Assembly (NCBI GenBank): GCA_030041475.1
Contig: JASHNU010000019.1
Coordinates: forward strand, 142,222 to 206,221
Direction of reading: 5' to 3'
Origin: Candidatus Sulfotelmatobacter sp.
GTDB taxonomy: Bacteria > Acidobacteriota > Terriglobia > Terriglobales > Acidobacteriaceae
Length of the DNA stretch: 64,000 nucleotides
Shown here: piece after piece, positions 1-8,925 of the stretch
Layout of the letters: the number at the start of each line of letters is the position of its first letter
Position numbering within the stretch: position 1 is the first letter of the stretch
Notes under the pieces: model-generated
Databases searched by the model: none
The model's input: only the letters and a program-made list of their open reading frames with translations
What the model was told of the DNA's origin: nothing
Program-made: the position numbers and the translations under genes

Positions 1-798
1 CTAGCTCAGCAAGAATTCGCCCCGGCATACTAACCGCGCCGAACCGCGAAGAAAAAGATTGTTCCCCTCCTGGCGCACTGTTTGTGTTCCGCCGGGTGCA
101 TGCACTCGAACCGGCGATTCAGCTCTGCCGGAGATCATGGCTGCCGCTGCCGACGCGCAGGAACCGGTCCCCGAAGAGCGCGTCTCCCCCACGCCGCGCT
201 CAAAGAACACGACGTTCACGTCGTGGCGACCGTGAGAAGAAACCAGTTCGATATTCACTCCATTGGGAAACTGCGGAGCACGCTGGACCGCAGCGGCGCG
301 GGCCTGCCAGTTCGCGGCAAACGCCGGCACAAAGACAACGAAATGCGGATTGCCCATGGAGACCGGGATGCCGCGTACCTCCTTACCATCCACTTGCAGC
401 GCAAGTTCCTTCTCAACGACAGCCGCGCCCATCTCCATTTCAAACTCGTACTCCGAGTCTTTCCGTCCCCTGAGTGAGCAAATCTTGATGCCGGCTCCGG
501 TCAGAATCGACATGCGCTCTTTCTCGCGCGTCGCGCAAAGGTAGGCCGCAACGCAGCGCGTGCCATTGCCTGAGATCTCCGCCGGTGAACCGTCCGCATT
601 GATCAGCCGGATCTCAACGTCAGCAGAAAAATGGGGCAGGATCCACTCAACACCATCCGCGCCCACGCCTTCGTGACGGTCGCAGATACGCCGCGTGAAG
701 GCGGCGACGTCCTCGGGAGCGAGGGCGCCGTCGATCAGCAGAAAATCGTTGCCGCAGGCGCTGGCTTTCACAAAAGCGATGGTGCGGCTGGCACTCAC
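1..798 (-). CDS. dapF: Diaminopimelate epimerase homologue with both catalytic Cys replaced by Ser
   Basis: 265 aa, full family length. DapF interconverts LL- and meso-diaminopimelate in the cytoplasm for lysine and peptidoglycan synthesis, using two cysteines as acid/base. The fold motifs are clear: ACGNDF (residues 14-19), NADGS (67-71), GNGTRC (77-82) and ERGVGET (200-206). However the two catalytic positions, normally Cys in QCGNG and ACGTG contexts, are Ser76 (codon TCA, 571-573) and Ser209 (codon TCG, 172-174). Other cysteines remain (C15, C82, C214), so this is not general cysteine loss. It is the last gene of a minus-strand series after the GT-C gene, 114 bp downstream of it. It could be a divergent epimerase, a different isomerase or dehydratase of the DapF/proline racemase fold, or inactive. 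Family is certain; activity is not. Confidence 0.88.
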   Translation of the reverse strand: MSASRTIAFVKASACGNDFLLIDGALAPEDVAAFTRRICDRHEGVGADGVEWILPHFSADVEIRLINADGSPAEISGNGTRCVAAYLCATREKERMSILTGAGIKICSLRGRKDSEYEFEMEMGAAVVEKELALQVDGKEVRGIPVSMGNPHFVVFVPAFAANWQARAAAVQRAPQFPNGVNIELVSSHGRHDVNVVFFERGVGETRSSGTGSCASAAAAMISGRAESPVRVHAPGGTQTVRQEGNNLFLRGSARLVCRGEFLLS

Positions 799-912
799 AC
801 CCGCTCCACAACGGCCTTAGTCACCGATGGCTTCATTGGCTGATCCTGCGGACATGTGTCAGATGGCCGGATTCTATCACTGCAGGCAGCGCTGGTCGCG
901 TTACCGGCGTGA

Positions 913-2568
913 TTACCGGATGCGATAAAGAACCGCGCGCGATTGGCCGGTCACGTGAATTTCGACCAGCGCGCGCAGATGACGATTCTGCACAGCTTGC
1001 CAGACCGGGTCACCTTCGAAAGCAACCACGTAGCCCGCGTACGCCGCAGGATTGGACAGCGCACGCTCCCAAAGGCCCTCGGCATCTTCCGGTTGCTTCC
1101 AGACGCGGTGGTTGCCCTCGTTGATCGTGCGCCGCAACGGAACGCCTGCCTGCTCGAGGGCGCCCACATGATCGCCAAGATACATGAGAATAGTCGAATC
1201 TGGCGGAAGTTTGCTGAGCCAGCCTGCTAGTTGCGCTTCGAGTTGATTCCGGCTGCGCATGTTGATCTGCGCCTCGGCGAGGGTGATGGGCGTCGCTCGC
1301 CAGATGGAAGCGTAGCCCACCGTGACGAGGGCAACGGTTCCCGCGATGGCCGCCCAGCGAACCGTCCTGAGCCAGCCACCGGATGGCCAGGGCAGCTTGA
1401 TGCCGAGATACATCACCACCGCGAAAGCCAGGGCGAATGCCGGCAGCAGCTGCAATCCATAGCGGACGTTGTAATGAGTGAACGGCCACCAAGCGGGCAC
1501 GAAAATTGGAACGCCACCGTAGCCGATTGAGAAGGCGTAAAAAGCAATAGGCGCAAGGAGCAAGGCAAATACATGAACTTTGCGAAGGACTAACATCCCG
1601 AGGCATCCTGCTACGAACCAGATCACAAGGACGTGCTCCAAGAGTTCACCGTCAGCCATGGTTTCTTGTGCGGCTTTGAAAAAATACAGCGATGAAACGC
1701 CCAGGCTGCCCGACCCCGGATGCCCGCTGTGCCTGGGATTCTCCGTCCTCATTTCAATCGCCTTGGCCGAGTACGGACCATTTTCAAATTCCAGCGGATT
1801 GCGGTAGATGATTGCGTTGTAAGCGAGCCAGAGCGCGGGGGCGGTCGCGGCGATCAGGACAAATGTGATCGCCACTCTCCGAGAAAGTCGGAATCCCGGA
1901 CTCTGGTTCTGTAACGGTGGGCGGAGCGCGAGAACGATCACAACCAGTGACAACCCGGCAGCGAGAAACCAGCCATCGTATCGCGTCAGGCACGCCGCCG
2001 CGAGGCAAGCTGCACACTTGTTCAGAGCTCTCGTGCTGCCGCGCAGCCACTCGCTGAAGTAGACAACAGTCCAGATAAAGAGCGCCAGGTAGATCGCCTC
2101 ACCCATTGCCGTGGTCTGCATGTAAATCAAATTCGGATTGGCCGCATAGATTAGAGCGGCGGCCCAGGCCGCAATGCGAGCCCCCGCGTCTGGTTGACTG
2201 TTCTGCGAGAGCACGCCGCGCGCGAGCCGGAAGATCCCGATCACGCCGCACACGTACGCGGTCAGAGAAGGAATCGAGCCGCCCACACCCCGCTGCCACA
2301 TTTCGTTGGAAATCAGGAATGGGATCATCAACAGGTGAGGTAGCGGCAGCCAGACCGTTCCCAACTGGAGCAGACCCGGGGTTCTCGAATCGAAGACGCG
2401 GCGCGCGATGTTGATGTGAGCCACCGCGTCGCCATACAACGCCGTGTCGCCATTGCGAAAGTAAAACAAGTAGGAGAAAACCGCGATACACGTCGCCAGC
2501 CACGCCAGCAGCCGGACTTCGGAATCCCAATGTGAGCCGGCAGGCGGATTCTTGGTTGAGTTGGCCAT
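913..2568 (-). CDS. GT-C type integral membrane glycosyltransferase
   Basis: About 551 aa with roughly ten hydrophobic segments and a soluble C-terminal tail (last about 120 residues), the layout of ArnT/PMT-like enzymes that transfer sugars from polyprenyl phosphates on the outer face of the inner membrane. After the first TM segment comes an acidic loop with GDAVAHINIARR, resembling the GT-C catalytic Asp loop. The exact donor and acceptor cannot be read. I start at the ATG at 2566-2568 because the longer reading (to 2652) would run 47 bp into the upstream kinase gene and adds a non-signal-like leader. It lies 37 bp after the PfkB kinase on the same strand, so co-transcription is likely. 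Confidence 0.7.
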   Translation of the reverse strand: MANSTKNPPAGSHWDSEVRLLAWLATCIAVFSYLFYFRNGDTALYGDAVAHINIARRVFDSRTPGLLQLGTVWLPLPHLLMIPFLISNEMWQRGVGGSIPSLTAYVCGVIGIFRLARGVLSQNSQPDAGARIAAWAAALIYAANPNLIYMQTTAMGEAIYLALFIWTVVYFSEWLRGSTRALNKCAACLAAACLTRYDGWFLAAGLSLVVIVLALRPPLQNQSPGFRLSRRVAITFVLIAATAPALWLAYNAIIYRNPLEFENGPYSAKAIEMRTENPRHSGHPGSGSLGVSSLYFFKAAQETMADGELLEHVLVIWFVAGCLGMLVLRKVHVFALLLAPIAFYAFSIGYGGVPIFVPAWWPFTHYNVRYGLQLLPAFALAFAVVMYLGIKLPWPSGGWLRTVRWAAIAGTVALVTVGYASIWRATPITLAEAQINMRSRNQLEAQLAGWLSKLPPDSTILMYLGDHVGALEQAGVPLRRTINEGNHRVWKQPEDAEGLWERALSNPAAYAGYVVAFEGDPVWQAVQNRHLRALVEIHVTGQSRAVLYRIR

Positions 2569-2605
2569 GGCCCCCACGGAAAGGAAAAAGACGGACGGAC
2601 CGGGA

Positions 2606-3529
2606 TTATTCGAGATGCGATAGCTCACGAAAGATCTGAAAGCGGGCGTCAATTTCCTCCCGGGTCAGCGACTGCAGCCGCTCGGTCCCGAAACGCTCGA
2701 CGGCGAATGATCCCATCACGCCTCCGTAAAACAGAGCGCGTTTCAGCACTTCGCGGTTCACCTCTTCCTGCGAAGCCAAGTATCCCATGAATCCGCCGGC
2801 AAACGAGTCGCCCGCGCCGGTCGGGTCTTTGACCTCGTCAATCGGCAGCGCCGGCGCACGAAACGGATGACGGCCGATGCCGAACGCACCTTCGCGAAAG
2901 AAAATGGTCGCGCCGTATTCACCGTGCTTGATGACCAGCGCCTTCGGGCCCATGGCCAGCACTTTCTGCGCAGCGCGCGGCAGATTGGTCTGGCCGGCCA
3001 GCATTTTGGCCTCGGTGTCGTTGATGAGCAGCAGGTCTACCAGCTTCAACGTTTCGGCCAGTTCCCTGGGCGTGCCTTTGATCCAGTAATTCATCGTGTC
3101 GCAACCGGTCAGGCGAACGCCGTTCATTTTGCGCCGCACATTCGCCTGCAGCGTGGGCTGAATGTTGGCGAGGAACAGAAACTCTGTGTCTTCGTACTCC
3201 TGCGGAATCCGCGGCTGGAAGGTCTCGAAGACATTGAGGTCGGTGTAGTTGGTCTTGGCCTCGTTGAGATTGTCGAAATACGAACCGCCCCAGCGAAACG
3301 TCTTCCCCTTGGCGCGCTCGATGCCACGTGTGTCGATTCCATGCTTGTGGAACACCGCTTCTTGCTCGGGGCCAAAGTCTTCGCCTACGATGGCGACAAC
3401 GCGAACTTTCGTGAAGTAGCTGGCAGCGAGCGAGAAGTAAGTGGCGGCTCCGCCCAGAATATTTTTCACGCTGCCGGAGGGCGACGTGATGTCATCGTAT
3501 GCGACCGAACCGACTACCAGAATGCTCAC
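2606..3529 (-). CDS. PfkB-family carbohydrate/nucleoside kinase
   Basis: 307 aa ribokinase-fold kinase that phosphorylates a sugar or nucleoside with ATP in the cytosol. PfkB signature 1 is visible around GG26-27 (ILGGAATYF) and signature 2 as DPTGAGDSFAGG with the catalytic base Asp241. The start codon is GTG (3527-3529). It sits 32 bp downstream of the methylthioadenosine phosphorylase gene on the same strand, so an adenosine, ribose or methylthioribose-related substrate is a reasonable guess; the sequence alone does not settle the substrate. The 37-bp gap to the next membrane glycosyltransferase gene suggests a three-gene transcript. Confidence 0.85.
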   Translation of the reverse strand: MSILVVGSVAYDDITSPSGSVKNILGGAATYFSLAASYFTKVRVVAIVGEDFGPEQEAVFHKHGIDTRGIERAKGKTFRWGGSYFDNLNEAKTNYTDLNVFETFQPRIPQEYEDTEFLFLANIQPTLQANVRRKMNGVRLTGCDTMNYWIKGTPRELAETLKLVDLLLINDTEAKMLAGQTNLPRAAQKVLAMGPKALVIKHGEYGATIFFREGAFGIGRHPFRAPALPIDEVKDPTGAGDSFAGGFMGYLASQEEVNREVLKRALFYGGVMGSFAVERFGTERLQSLTREEIDARFQIFRELSHLE

Positions 3530-3561
3530 TGCTAACGCGCGCTCCTAGGCGGGATTTGTGG

Positions 3562-4425
3562 CTACCTCACGTACTTGCCGATGATCAGCTTCAGTTTCTT
3601 TTTGGTTGCTGCCGAAATTTTCTTGGGGTCCGTCAGGATCGCGTGGGCCAGCGCCGATGCGCATTTGCAGGAACGTGTGGGCGGAATAGCGGCGACAGTG
3701 GCGCGGACAACTTTTGTCGCGTTCTCGGCATTCTTCAGCAGAACAGTCACAACCTGATCGACGGTGACCGAAGCGTGATGCGGATGCCAGCAATCGTAAT
3801 CGGTGACCATGGCGACAGTGACGTAGCAAAGCTCTGCCTCCCGCGCCAGCTTGGCTTCCTGCAGGTTGGTCATGCCGATGACGTCCATGCCCAAGCTCCG
3901 GTAAACGTTCGACTCTGCCCTGGTAGAAAACTGCGGGCCCTCCATGCAGAGGTAGGTTCCCCCGCGCTTCCCGACGACACCGATCTGCCGGCACGCACTT
4001 TCGACCACGCCTGACAATTCTCCGCACACCGGTTCGGCAAAGGCGATATGCGCGACGATCCCCCCGCCGAAAAACGTGTCGACGCGATGACGGGTGCGGT
4101 CGAAGAACTGATCGGGAATCACGAAGTCGAGAGGCTTGTGTTCTTCCTTGAGCGAGCCCACGGCGGAAATGGAAATGATGCGCTCGACACCGAGCTGCTT
4201 GAATCCGTGAATGTTGGCGCGGAAATTCAGCTCGCTGGGCAGAATGCGATGGCCCCGCCCGTGGCGCGCCAGAAACGCCACCTTACGTCCTTCCAGCATG
4301 CCGCAAACGTAAGCGTCGGAGGGCGCGCCGAACGGCGTCTTCAGCCGGACCTCTTTCACCTTTCCGAGGCCGGGCATGGAATAGAGCCCGCTGCCGCCAA
4401 TGATCCCGATTTCCGCCTGTACCAA
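3562..4425 (-). CDS. mtnP: S-methyl-5'-thioadenosine phosphorylase
   Basis: 287 aa, typical for MTAP. It splits methylthioadenosine with phosphate into adenine and methylthioribose-1-phosphate, clearing the polyamine/SAM by-product and starting methionine salvage. Motifs: GGSGLY (10-15) and RHGRGH (54-59) for phosphate, [12 protein letters not shown] (161-172) and MTN (185-187) for the purine/ribose pocket, and TDYD (208-211) for base recognition. The start is TTG (4423-4425), supported by a good Shine-Dalgarno GGAGGG five bases upstream. First gene of the mtnP-pfkB-GT series. No other methionine-salvage gene is present in this window. Purine nucleoside phosphorylase is the main alternative; the TDYD motif favours MTAP. 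Confidence 0.93.
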   Translation of the reverse strand: MVQAEIGIIGGSGLYSMPGLGKVKEVRLKTPFGAPSDAYVCGMLEGRKVAFLARHGRGHRILPSELNFRANIHGFKQLGVERIISISAVGSLKEEHKPLDFVIPDQFFDRTRHRVDTFFGGGIVAHIAFAEPVCGELSGVVESACRQIGVVGKRGGTYLCMEGPQFSTRAESNVYRSLGMDVIGMTNLQEAKLAREAELCYVTVAMVTDYDCWHPHHASVTVDQVVTVLLKNAENATKVVRATVAAIPPTRSCKCASALAHAILTDPKKISAATKKKLKLIIGKYVR

Positions 4426-4467
4426 TCACCCTCCCGGACGCACGCGCGCCCACAAGTCAAACTCGTG

Positions 4468-4473
4468 ATTATA
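4468..4473 (-). promoter_or_regulatory. Possible -10 element for mtnP
   Basis: On the minus strand the hexamer TATAAT is preceded directly by TG and lies about 43 nt before the TTG start of mtnP. No recognisable -35 box is present, so this is a moderate guess for a weak or TG-assisted promoter. Confidence 0.35.
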
Positions 4474-4583
4474 CAGGAGCGAAATTGTCTTCCCGCAGAG
4501 GTCGAAGCGAGGACGCTGGCCCGAGTTCGAAAGCGATAAAGGAACAAGGCATACTTTCAGTGGGGTGAAAAAGGGTAGCCGCT

Positions 4584-4799
4584 ATGAGCGCCGGAAAATG
4601 GCGTCACAGCATGTGCGTCAAATGCTTTCGCAAGCGCTGGCCGCACGGCAAAATCTCGCCAAAGCAGATACCTGAAAGCAGACGCCTCTGGGAGACTTGC
4701 TGTTTCTGCGGCACGAAGCACAAGGATGGAATCCACTTGAAGAAAGATCCACGCAGCCGCGAACTCCAGTGCGGTGTCCTGATTCCGGCCTCCAAGTAG
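4584..4799 (+). CDS. Small Cys-rich (zinc-ribbon-like) protein
   Basis: 71 aa basic protein with two Cys clusters, CVKC near residue 11 and CCFCG near residue 39, followed by a late Cys (residue 63). The spacing fits a zinc-binding knuckle or ribbon. An AGGG-type ribosome site precedes the ATG. I do not recognise the family and no function is assigned. The opposite strand also carries an open frame, but that frame lacks a domain-like composition and a ribosome site. It lies alone between the divergent mtnP operon and the next plus-strand gene. Confidence 0.55.
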   Translation: MSAGKWRHSMCVKCFRKRWPHGKISPKQIPESRRLWETCCFCGTKHKDGIHLKKDPRSRELQCGVLIPASK

Positions 4800-4837
4800 C
4801 CGCCGCCCCCGCCTGAAGCCGTGTCTTTACTCGGCGG

Positions 4838-4843
4838 TACAAT
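4838..4843 (+). promoter_or_regulatory. Candidate -10 box giving a leaderless mRNA
   Basis: TACAAT ends six bases before the ATG at 4850, which would place transcription start at or next to the start codon. No Shine-Dalgarno is visible and no good -35 box is seen. One of several such arrangements in this window. Confidence 0.4.
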
Positions 4844-4849
4844 CTAGCC

Positions 4850-6106
4850 ATGAGGTTCGCTGTTGCGGGCTGTGTGCTGTTGCTCTCCAGCTTTTGTGGC
4901 GCCCAGGAAAAGCCTGCTGCTGTTGCGGCTTCAGTCACCGTTCCAGCCATCATCGATCACAACCGTGTCACCATCGAGGCAGACATCGCCGTGCCCGACG
5001 GCTCGACACAGCGCGTCCGTGCCTGGGTCGATAATGGAAATCCTGACCTGGAAATGTCGCGCCATTTAGCGACAGTCTTGCAGTTGGCGGTTTCGTGCGA
5101 TGATCGCGCATGCTCTTCTGCGCCGCCACATGAGATGACGATCGGCGGAATGAGCATTTCGTTCGCTGCACTGAAAGAGGCTAAGATTCCGCTGAAGCCG
5201 GTGAGTGCCGCGTCAGTGCTGGCCCCGGGAACGAATGCCGAAATCAATCTGCCCGCCAGGGTGCTGCGGCACTACGACGTCCTCGTCGATTTTCCCGGGC
5301 ACAAGTTCACGATCGGCCCGCCGGGCACGATTCACTTTCAAGGCGTGAGCAGCAAAGTTCAGATCGGCGCGGAGAGTGGCCTTATCCAGGTCTCCAGCCA
5401 GATCGAAAGCAAGAAATACAATCTCGCGCTGGATCTGGGGTCGAGCGTCAGCTTTTTGTCGGAGGACCTTTTCCACACGCTCGCCGCCGCGCATGCCGCA
5501 TGGCCACTCATGACCGGCGCCGTGGGCCCGGCCAATATGTGGGGAACGGATGACGAACCGAAGTGGCAGCTGATGCGGGTGGACCGCCTGCAGTACGGAC
5601 CGGTGTTTCTTACCGACGTTCCGGTGGTCGCGCTGTCCGTAGCGTACATCGATTTCATTGAAAAGCCGGTTGGCGCTTCTGACGTGGGCCTGCTCGGTTC
5701 CCAAGCATTGCTGAACTATCGCGTTGGGTTTGATTACGCGCACTCAACCGTTTACTTCGACATCGGACGCCTGTTCAACTTCCCCGACTTCGACGTCGTC
5801 GGCCTTGTCCTGCGCCCCGAGGATGATGGGCGATTCACTATCCTCGGTGTAGCGGACTTCGAGGGCAAGCCTTCGGTGCCGAGCGGACCCGAGGGTGTGC
5901 ACGGGGGCGATCTTCTCGTTGCAGTTGACGACATCCCTGTGCAAGGTGTGACCATGGGGCAAGTGTGGTCTATGCTCGGCGGAACGCCAGGGCAGGCGCG
6001 CAAGCTGACGATCGAACACGGTGGGAAACAGTTTATGGTTGCGGCCAGCGTGCGGCACTTCCTTGCAGAGCCGCCAGACGACGGCGACACAAAAAAGAAA
6101 AAATGA
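4850..6106 (+). CDS. Exported retropepsin-like aspartyl protease with C-terminal PDZ domain
   Basis: 418 aa. A short signal peptide ends near residue 18 (FCGAQ). Two pepsin/retropepsin-like repeats follow: a degenerate WVDNG at residues 60-63 and a better one, ALDLGSS, with the candidate catalytic Asp195. Residues about 325-405 read as a PDZ domain (GGDLLVAVDDIPVQG). Proteins of this design are periplasmic and presumed to process or sense peptides; enzymatic activity is uncertain because the usual DTG is DLG here and DNG in the first half. The C-terminus ends in a lysine run. Its stop codon (6104-6106) is one base from the stop of the convergent gene, so the two transcripts must overlap. Confidence 0.75.
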   Translation: MRFAVAGCVLLLSSFCGAQEKPAAVAASVTVPAIIDHNRVTIEADIAVPDGSTQRVRAWVDNGNPDLEMSRHLATVLQLAVSCDDRACSSAPPHEMTIGGMSISFAALKEAKIPLKPVSAASVLAPGTNAEINLPARVLRHYDVLVDFPGHKFTIGPPGTIHFQGVSSKVQIGAESGLIQVSSQIESKKYNLALDLGSSVSFLSEDLFHTLAAAHAAWPLMTGAVGPANMWGTDDEPKWQLMRVDRLQYGPVFLTDVPVVALSVAYIDFIEKPVGASDVGLLGSQALLNYRVGFDYAHSTVYFDIGRLFNFPDFDVVGLVLRPEDDGRFTILGVADFEGKPSVPSGPEGVHGGDLLVAVDDIPVQGVTMGQVWSMLGGTPGQARKLTIEHGGKQFMVAASVRHFLAEPPDDGDTKKKK

Positions 6107-6107
6107 G

Positions 6108-7721
6108 TTACTTCGCGGCCGCTGCAGGCGTTGCAGTCGCAGATGCGAAAATTTCCTTCTCCAGCGCTGCCGTCGTGGCTGCCTCGAGGCCCTCGCTCAC
6201 GAACACCGTGTCACCCTGTTCTTCGATCACGACAGCGCCATCCTCGGTGGTCCACACATGGCGGCCTTTCAACAGATCGATCTTGAACTCGCTCGTCTGC
6301 GTCGACTTTTCCGCCGATGCTTTTTCCTGCCCCACGGGCGGATCGGACGACGTTGCATCGCCAACAGGCTGCACTTTCTTGTAGCGCTGCTGCAGCGAGC
6401 GCGCATAGATGTCGGCAAACTCGGAGGCGTTCTCCGCGCTCGACCAGCGTGAAACATACAGAAGTCCCAGCGGACCCGTCATGGTTACATCGGAGCCGGT
6501 ATTCTGTTTCGGCCTGACGGCGTAATAGTATCCGCCGCGCCACTCCGGATAGAGGCGCTTGGAGAGAGGCTTTCCCGCATATTGTTCCACCAGCACGGCC
6601 ACATCAAATTCGCCCATCGCGCCAATGTCGAACTTCTCATAATCCTTGAAGTCGTGCTTGAAATCGGGCACGGACATCAGCTCGATCTTCTCGCCCGAGA
6701 GGTACGTCTCCGGCTGCATGATCTGCCGCGTCGTATGAGGAGGATTTTGCAGCACCGACGCGAACGCCTTCTCCTTGCCGCCTTTCTCCATGAGCTTGAC
6801 TACGAACTCCATGCCATAGCTGTAGGGGAAGGTCAGCGACTCCTTCATAAAAATGGGGGCTTCGTTGAAGACCTTCGTGCTCGGCGAACCGCTCAACGTT
6901 TCCTCCACCATAGCTTCGACCAGTGCCGGTGAATCGGTGAGTGTGTGCCCGGTCGGCGCCATCGCGTACTGGAACATCATGGCCTGCGCCTGGCCTTCTA
7001 CGACCGCCTCACGCGCGTTGTCGATTTCATCGTTTTCAATGTCGGTCGGAGTGGGCTCTTTTCTCATCTCGGCCAAATCTTTTTCGCCCTTCTTCATCCA
7101 CTTCCCCAGTCCGACCGCCTGGTCCTGCAATGCATGGGTCAATTCGTGAGCCATTACCGGCTCCTGCTCCTGGATGGGCACCCAGTCGAGCAGATTCACC
7201 GTCTTCGTTTTCGGATCGTAGTAACCAGCGATCTCCTCGCGCAGAATTGCCACGAGAAAAGTTTCCAGATTGAACTCGCGCGGCAACAGGCCAAATTTCT
7301 TGAGCACGAGTTCCGAACGCCGGAGCCGTTTCGTGTCTTCATCGTTTACGTGCTTGGTCAGGTAGGAAACGACCTCGTCGCGGCTGGTGAGCCGGCGCTT
7401 CACCTCGTGTTTGATCGGCAGGCCGGTCTGCCGACTGTCGAATTCGAGAATCTCATCGACGGAGTGGAAAAGGTCCTGGGCCTGTTGCGGGGTGATCTTT
7501 ACGTCGTCGTCCTCTTTGGATGACGAAGGCACCTGCGGCGACGTCGCGGGATTGGATTGCTGTTGTGCTGCTGCCGGCGCCTGCGGAGCGGGCGGACTCG
7601 GGGCCTGCGTCGCCGTCTGGCCTGCGCATAGCGAGGCACCGGCTACGACACACGAGACCAGAAAAAAGATGGCCGCCAGCCTGAGGCGGCACAGGAATAC
7701 AGGAGCTCGCGAGGACATCAT
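6108..7721 (-). CDS. Exported HExxH zinc-metallopeptidase-like protein
   Basis: About 537 aa. A hydrophobic signal segment is followed by a Pro/Ala/Gln-rich linker, then a conserved body. HELTH (residues 192-196) is the zinc-binding helix, and EAVVEGQAQ about 45 residues later supplies a glutamate (about 238 or 242) that could be the third ligand, as in gluzincins. Family unknown to me beyond this. I start at the ATG-ATG pair (7716-7721) because the longer reading would overlap the upstream dehydrogenase gene. The C-terminus is Ala-rich. Secreted or periplasmic peptidase is inferred from the motif only. Confidence 0.65.
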   Translation of the reverse strand: MMSSRAPVFLCRLRLAAIFFLVSCVVAGASLCAGQTATQAPSPPAPQAPAAAQQQSNPATSPQVPSSSKEDDDVKITPQQAQDLFHSVDEILEFDSRQTGLPIKHEVKRRLTSRDEVVSYLTKHVNDEDTKRLRRSELVLKKFGLLPREFNLETFLVAILREEIAGYYDPKTKTVNLLDWVPIQEQEPVMAHELTHALQDQAVGLGKWMKKGEKDLAEMRKEPTPTDIENDEIDNAREAVVEGQAQAMMFQYAMAPTGHTLTDSPALVEAMVEETLSGSPSTKVFNEAPIFMKESLTFPYSYGMEFVVKLMEKGGKEKAFASVLQNPPHTTRQIMQPETYLSGEKIELMSVPDFKHDFKDYEKFDIGAMGEFDVAVLVEQYAGKPLSKRLYPEWRGGYYYAVRPKQNTGSDVTMTGPLGLLYVSRWSSAENASEFADIYARSLQQRYKKVQPVGDATSSDPPVGQEKASAEKSTQTSEFKIDLLKGRHVWTTEDGAVVIEEQGDTVFVSEGLEAATTAALEKEIFASATATPAAAAK

Positions 7722-7759
7722 TGTTTTCAGTGTATACCGATGCGAGCCTGCGTTCATCC

Positions 7760-8884
7760 TCAGCGAACTCGCGACGCCACCCACTCGCCTGCTTCCTTTG
7801 TCCCCAGCGTACCGCCGATATCCTGCGTGGTTTTCTTCTCGCGAACGGCCGCCAGCACGGCCGCTTCGATTTTGTCTGCCTCCTTTTCAAATTCCAGATG
7901 GCGGAGCATCATGGCCACGGTCAGGATCGCGCCAAATGGATTCGCCACGTTCTTTCCCGCGATTGGCGGGGCCGAGCCGTGCACGGGCTCGAACATTGAC
8001 GTCCGGCCGGGATGAATGTTGCCGCTGGCCGCCATACCCAGGCCTCCCTGCAACCCGGCGGCGAGATCGGTGATGATGTCGCCGAACATGTTGTTGGTCG
8101 CGATCACGTCGAACTGGCGCGGGTCGCGCACCATCTGCATGCAGAGCGCATCCACGTACATGTGCTGGGCGGTAATCCGCGGATAACCGACACTGACTTC
8201 CTTGAACGTGCGTTGCCACAGGCCGCCGGCATGGGTCATGGCGTTCGATTTGTCGCACATCAGCACGGTCTTCCGCGGCGAGCCGTCGAGCTTGCTGTGC
8301 TCCTCGCAATATTGGAACGCATAGCGAATGATGCGCTCCACGCCCTTGCGCGTATTGATGTCTTCCTGCGTCGCAATTTCGTCGGGCGTGCCCTGCTTGA
8401 ACACTCCGCCGGCGTCGGTGTAGACACCCTCCGTATTTTCGCGAAGCACGACAAAGTCGACATCCTTCGGCTCAATCCCCTTCAGCGGGCACAGAGCCGC
8501 GTCGAGCAAGCGCACCGGGCGAACATTGGCGTAGAGATCCATTTTGAAGCGCATACCCAGCAGAATTTCTTTGGCGTGAATGTTGGTCTTGACGCGCGGA
8601 TCGCCGAAAGCGCCGACCAGTATCGCATCAAAGTCGCGGGCCAGCATGGCGAAGCCGTCGGCGGGAACGGTCGTGCCGTCGCGGAGATAGCGGTCGGCGC
8701 CCCAGTCGAATTCGGTCAGTTCCACATTCGCGCTGGCGGCCTGAATGACCTTGACCGCCTGCGCGATGACTTCCTTACCGATGCCGTCGCCGGGAATAAC
8801 GGCAATGCGCTTTTTTTCTGCACTCTTTCGCCCCTGGCTCTTTCGGCTTTGCGTTCCCTTTTTGTCGTTCTTTGTCGAGCTCAC
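7760..8884 (-). CDS. Isocitrate/isopropylmalate-family beta-decarboxylating dehydrogenase
   Basis: 374 aa NAD(P)-dependent decarboxylating dehydrogenase. Seen: IPGDGIGKE (30-38), the substrate loop LRENTEGVY (147-155), catalytic Lys212, metal-binding Asp245, Asp269 and Asp273 ([12 protein letters not shown]) and the nucleotide loop [13 protein letters not shown]. The ENTEG loop and the GTPDEIAT segment resemble actinobacterial-type 3-isopropylmalate dehydrogenase and tartrate/D-malate dehydrogenases rather than E. coli LeuB, so leucine synthesis is likely but not proven. The first 25 residues are an unusual Lys/Ser-rich extension. It is divergent from ygfZ, 41 bp apart, and 38 bp upstream of the HExxH gene, possibly co-transcribed with it. 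Confidence 0.85.
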   Translation of the reverse strand: MSSTKNDKKGTQSRKSQGRKSAEKKRIAVIPGDGIGKEVIAQAVKVIQAASANVELTEFDWGADRYLRDGTTVPADGFAMLARDFDAILVGAFGDPRVKTNIHAKEILLGMRFKMDLYANVRPVRLLDAALCPLKGIEPKDVDFVVLRENTEGVYTDAGGVFKQGTPDEIATQEDINTRKGVERIIRYAFQYCEEHSKLDGSPRKTVLMCDKSNAMTHAGGLWQRTFKEVSVGYPRITAQHMYVDALCMQMVRDPRQFDVIATNNMFGDIITDLAAGLQGGLGMAASGNIHPGRTSMFEPVHGSAPPIAGKNVANPFGAILTVAMMLRHLEFEKEADKIEAAVLAAVREKKTTQDIGGTLGTKEAGEWVASRVR

Positions 8885-8907
8885 GGCAGGAAAGGTAACA
8901 CAATCGC

Positions 8908-8913
8908 TATAAT
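8908..8913 (+). promoter_or_regulatory. TATAAT -10 box of ygfZ
   Basis: A perfect TATAAT lies in the 41-bp divergent spacer and ends 12 bases before the ygfZ ATG. The leader would be only about 5-6 nt and has no room for a Shine-Dalgarno. No clear -35 box. Confidence 0.5.
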
Positions 8914-8925
8914 CGAACTACCGCT

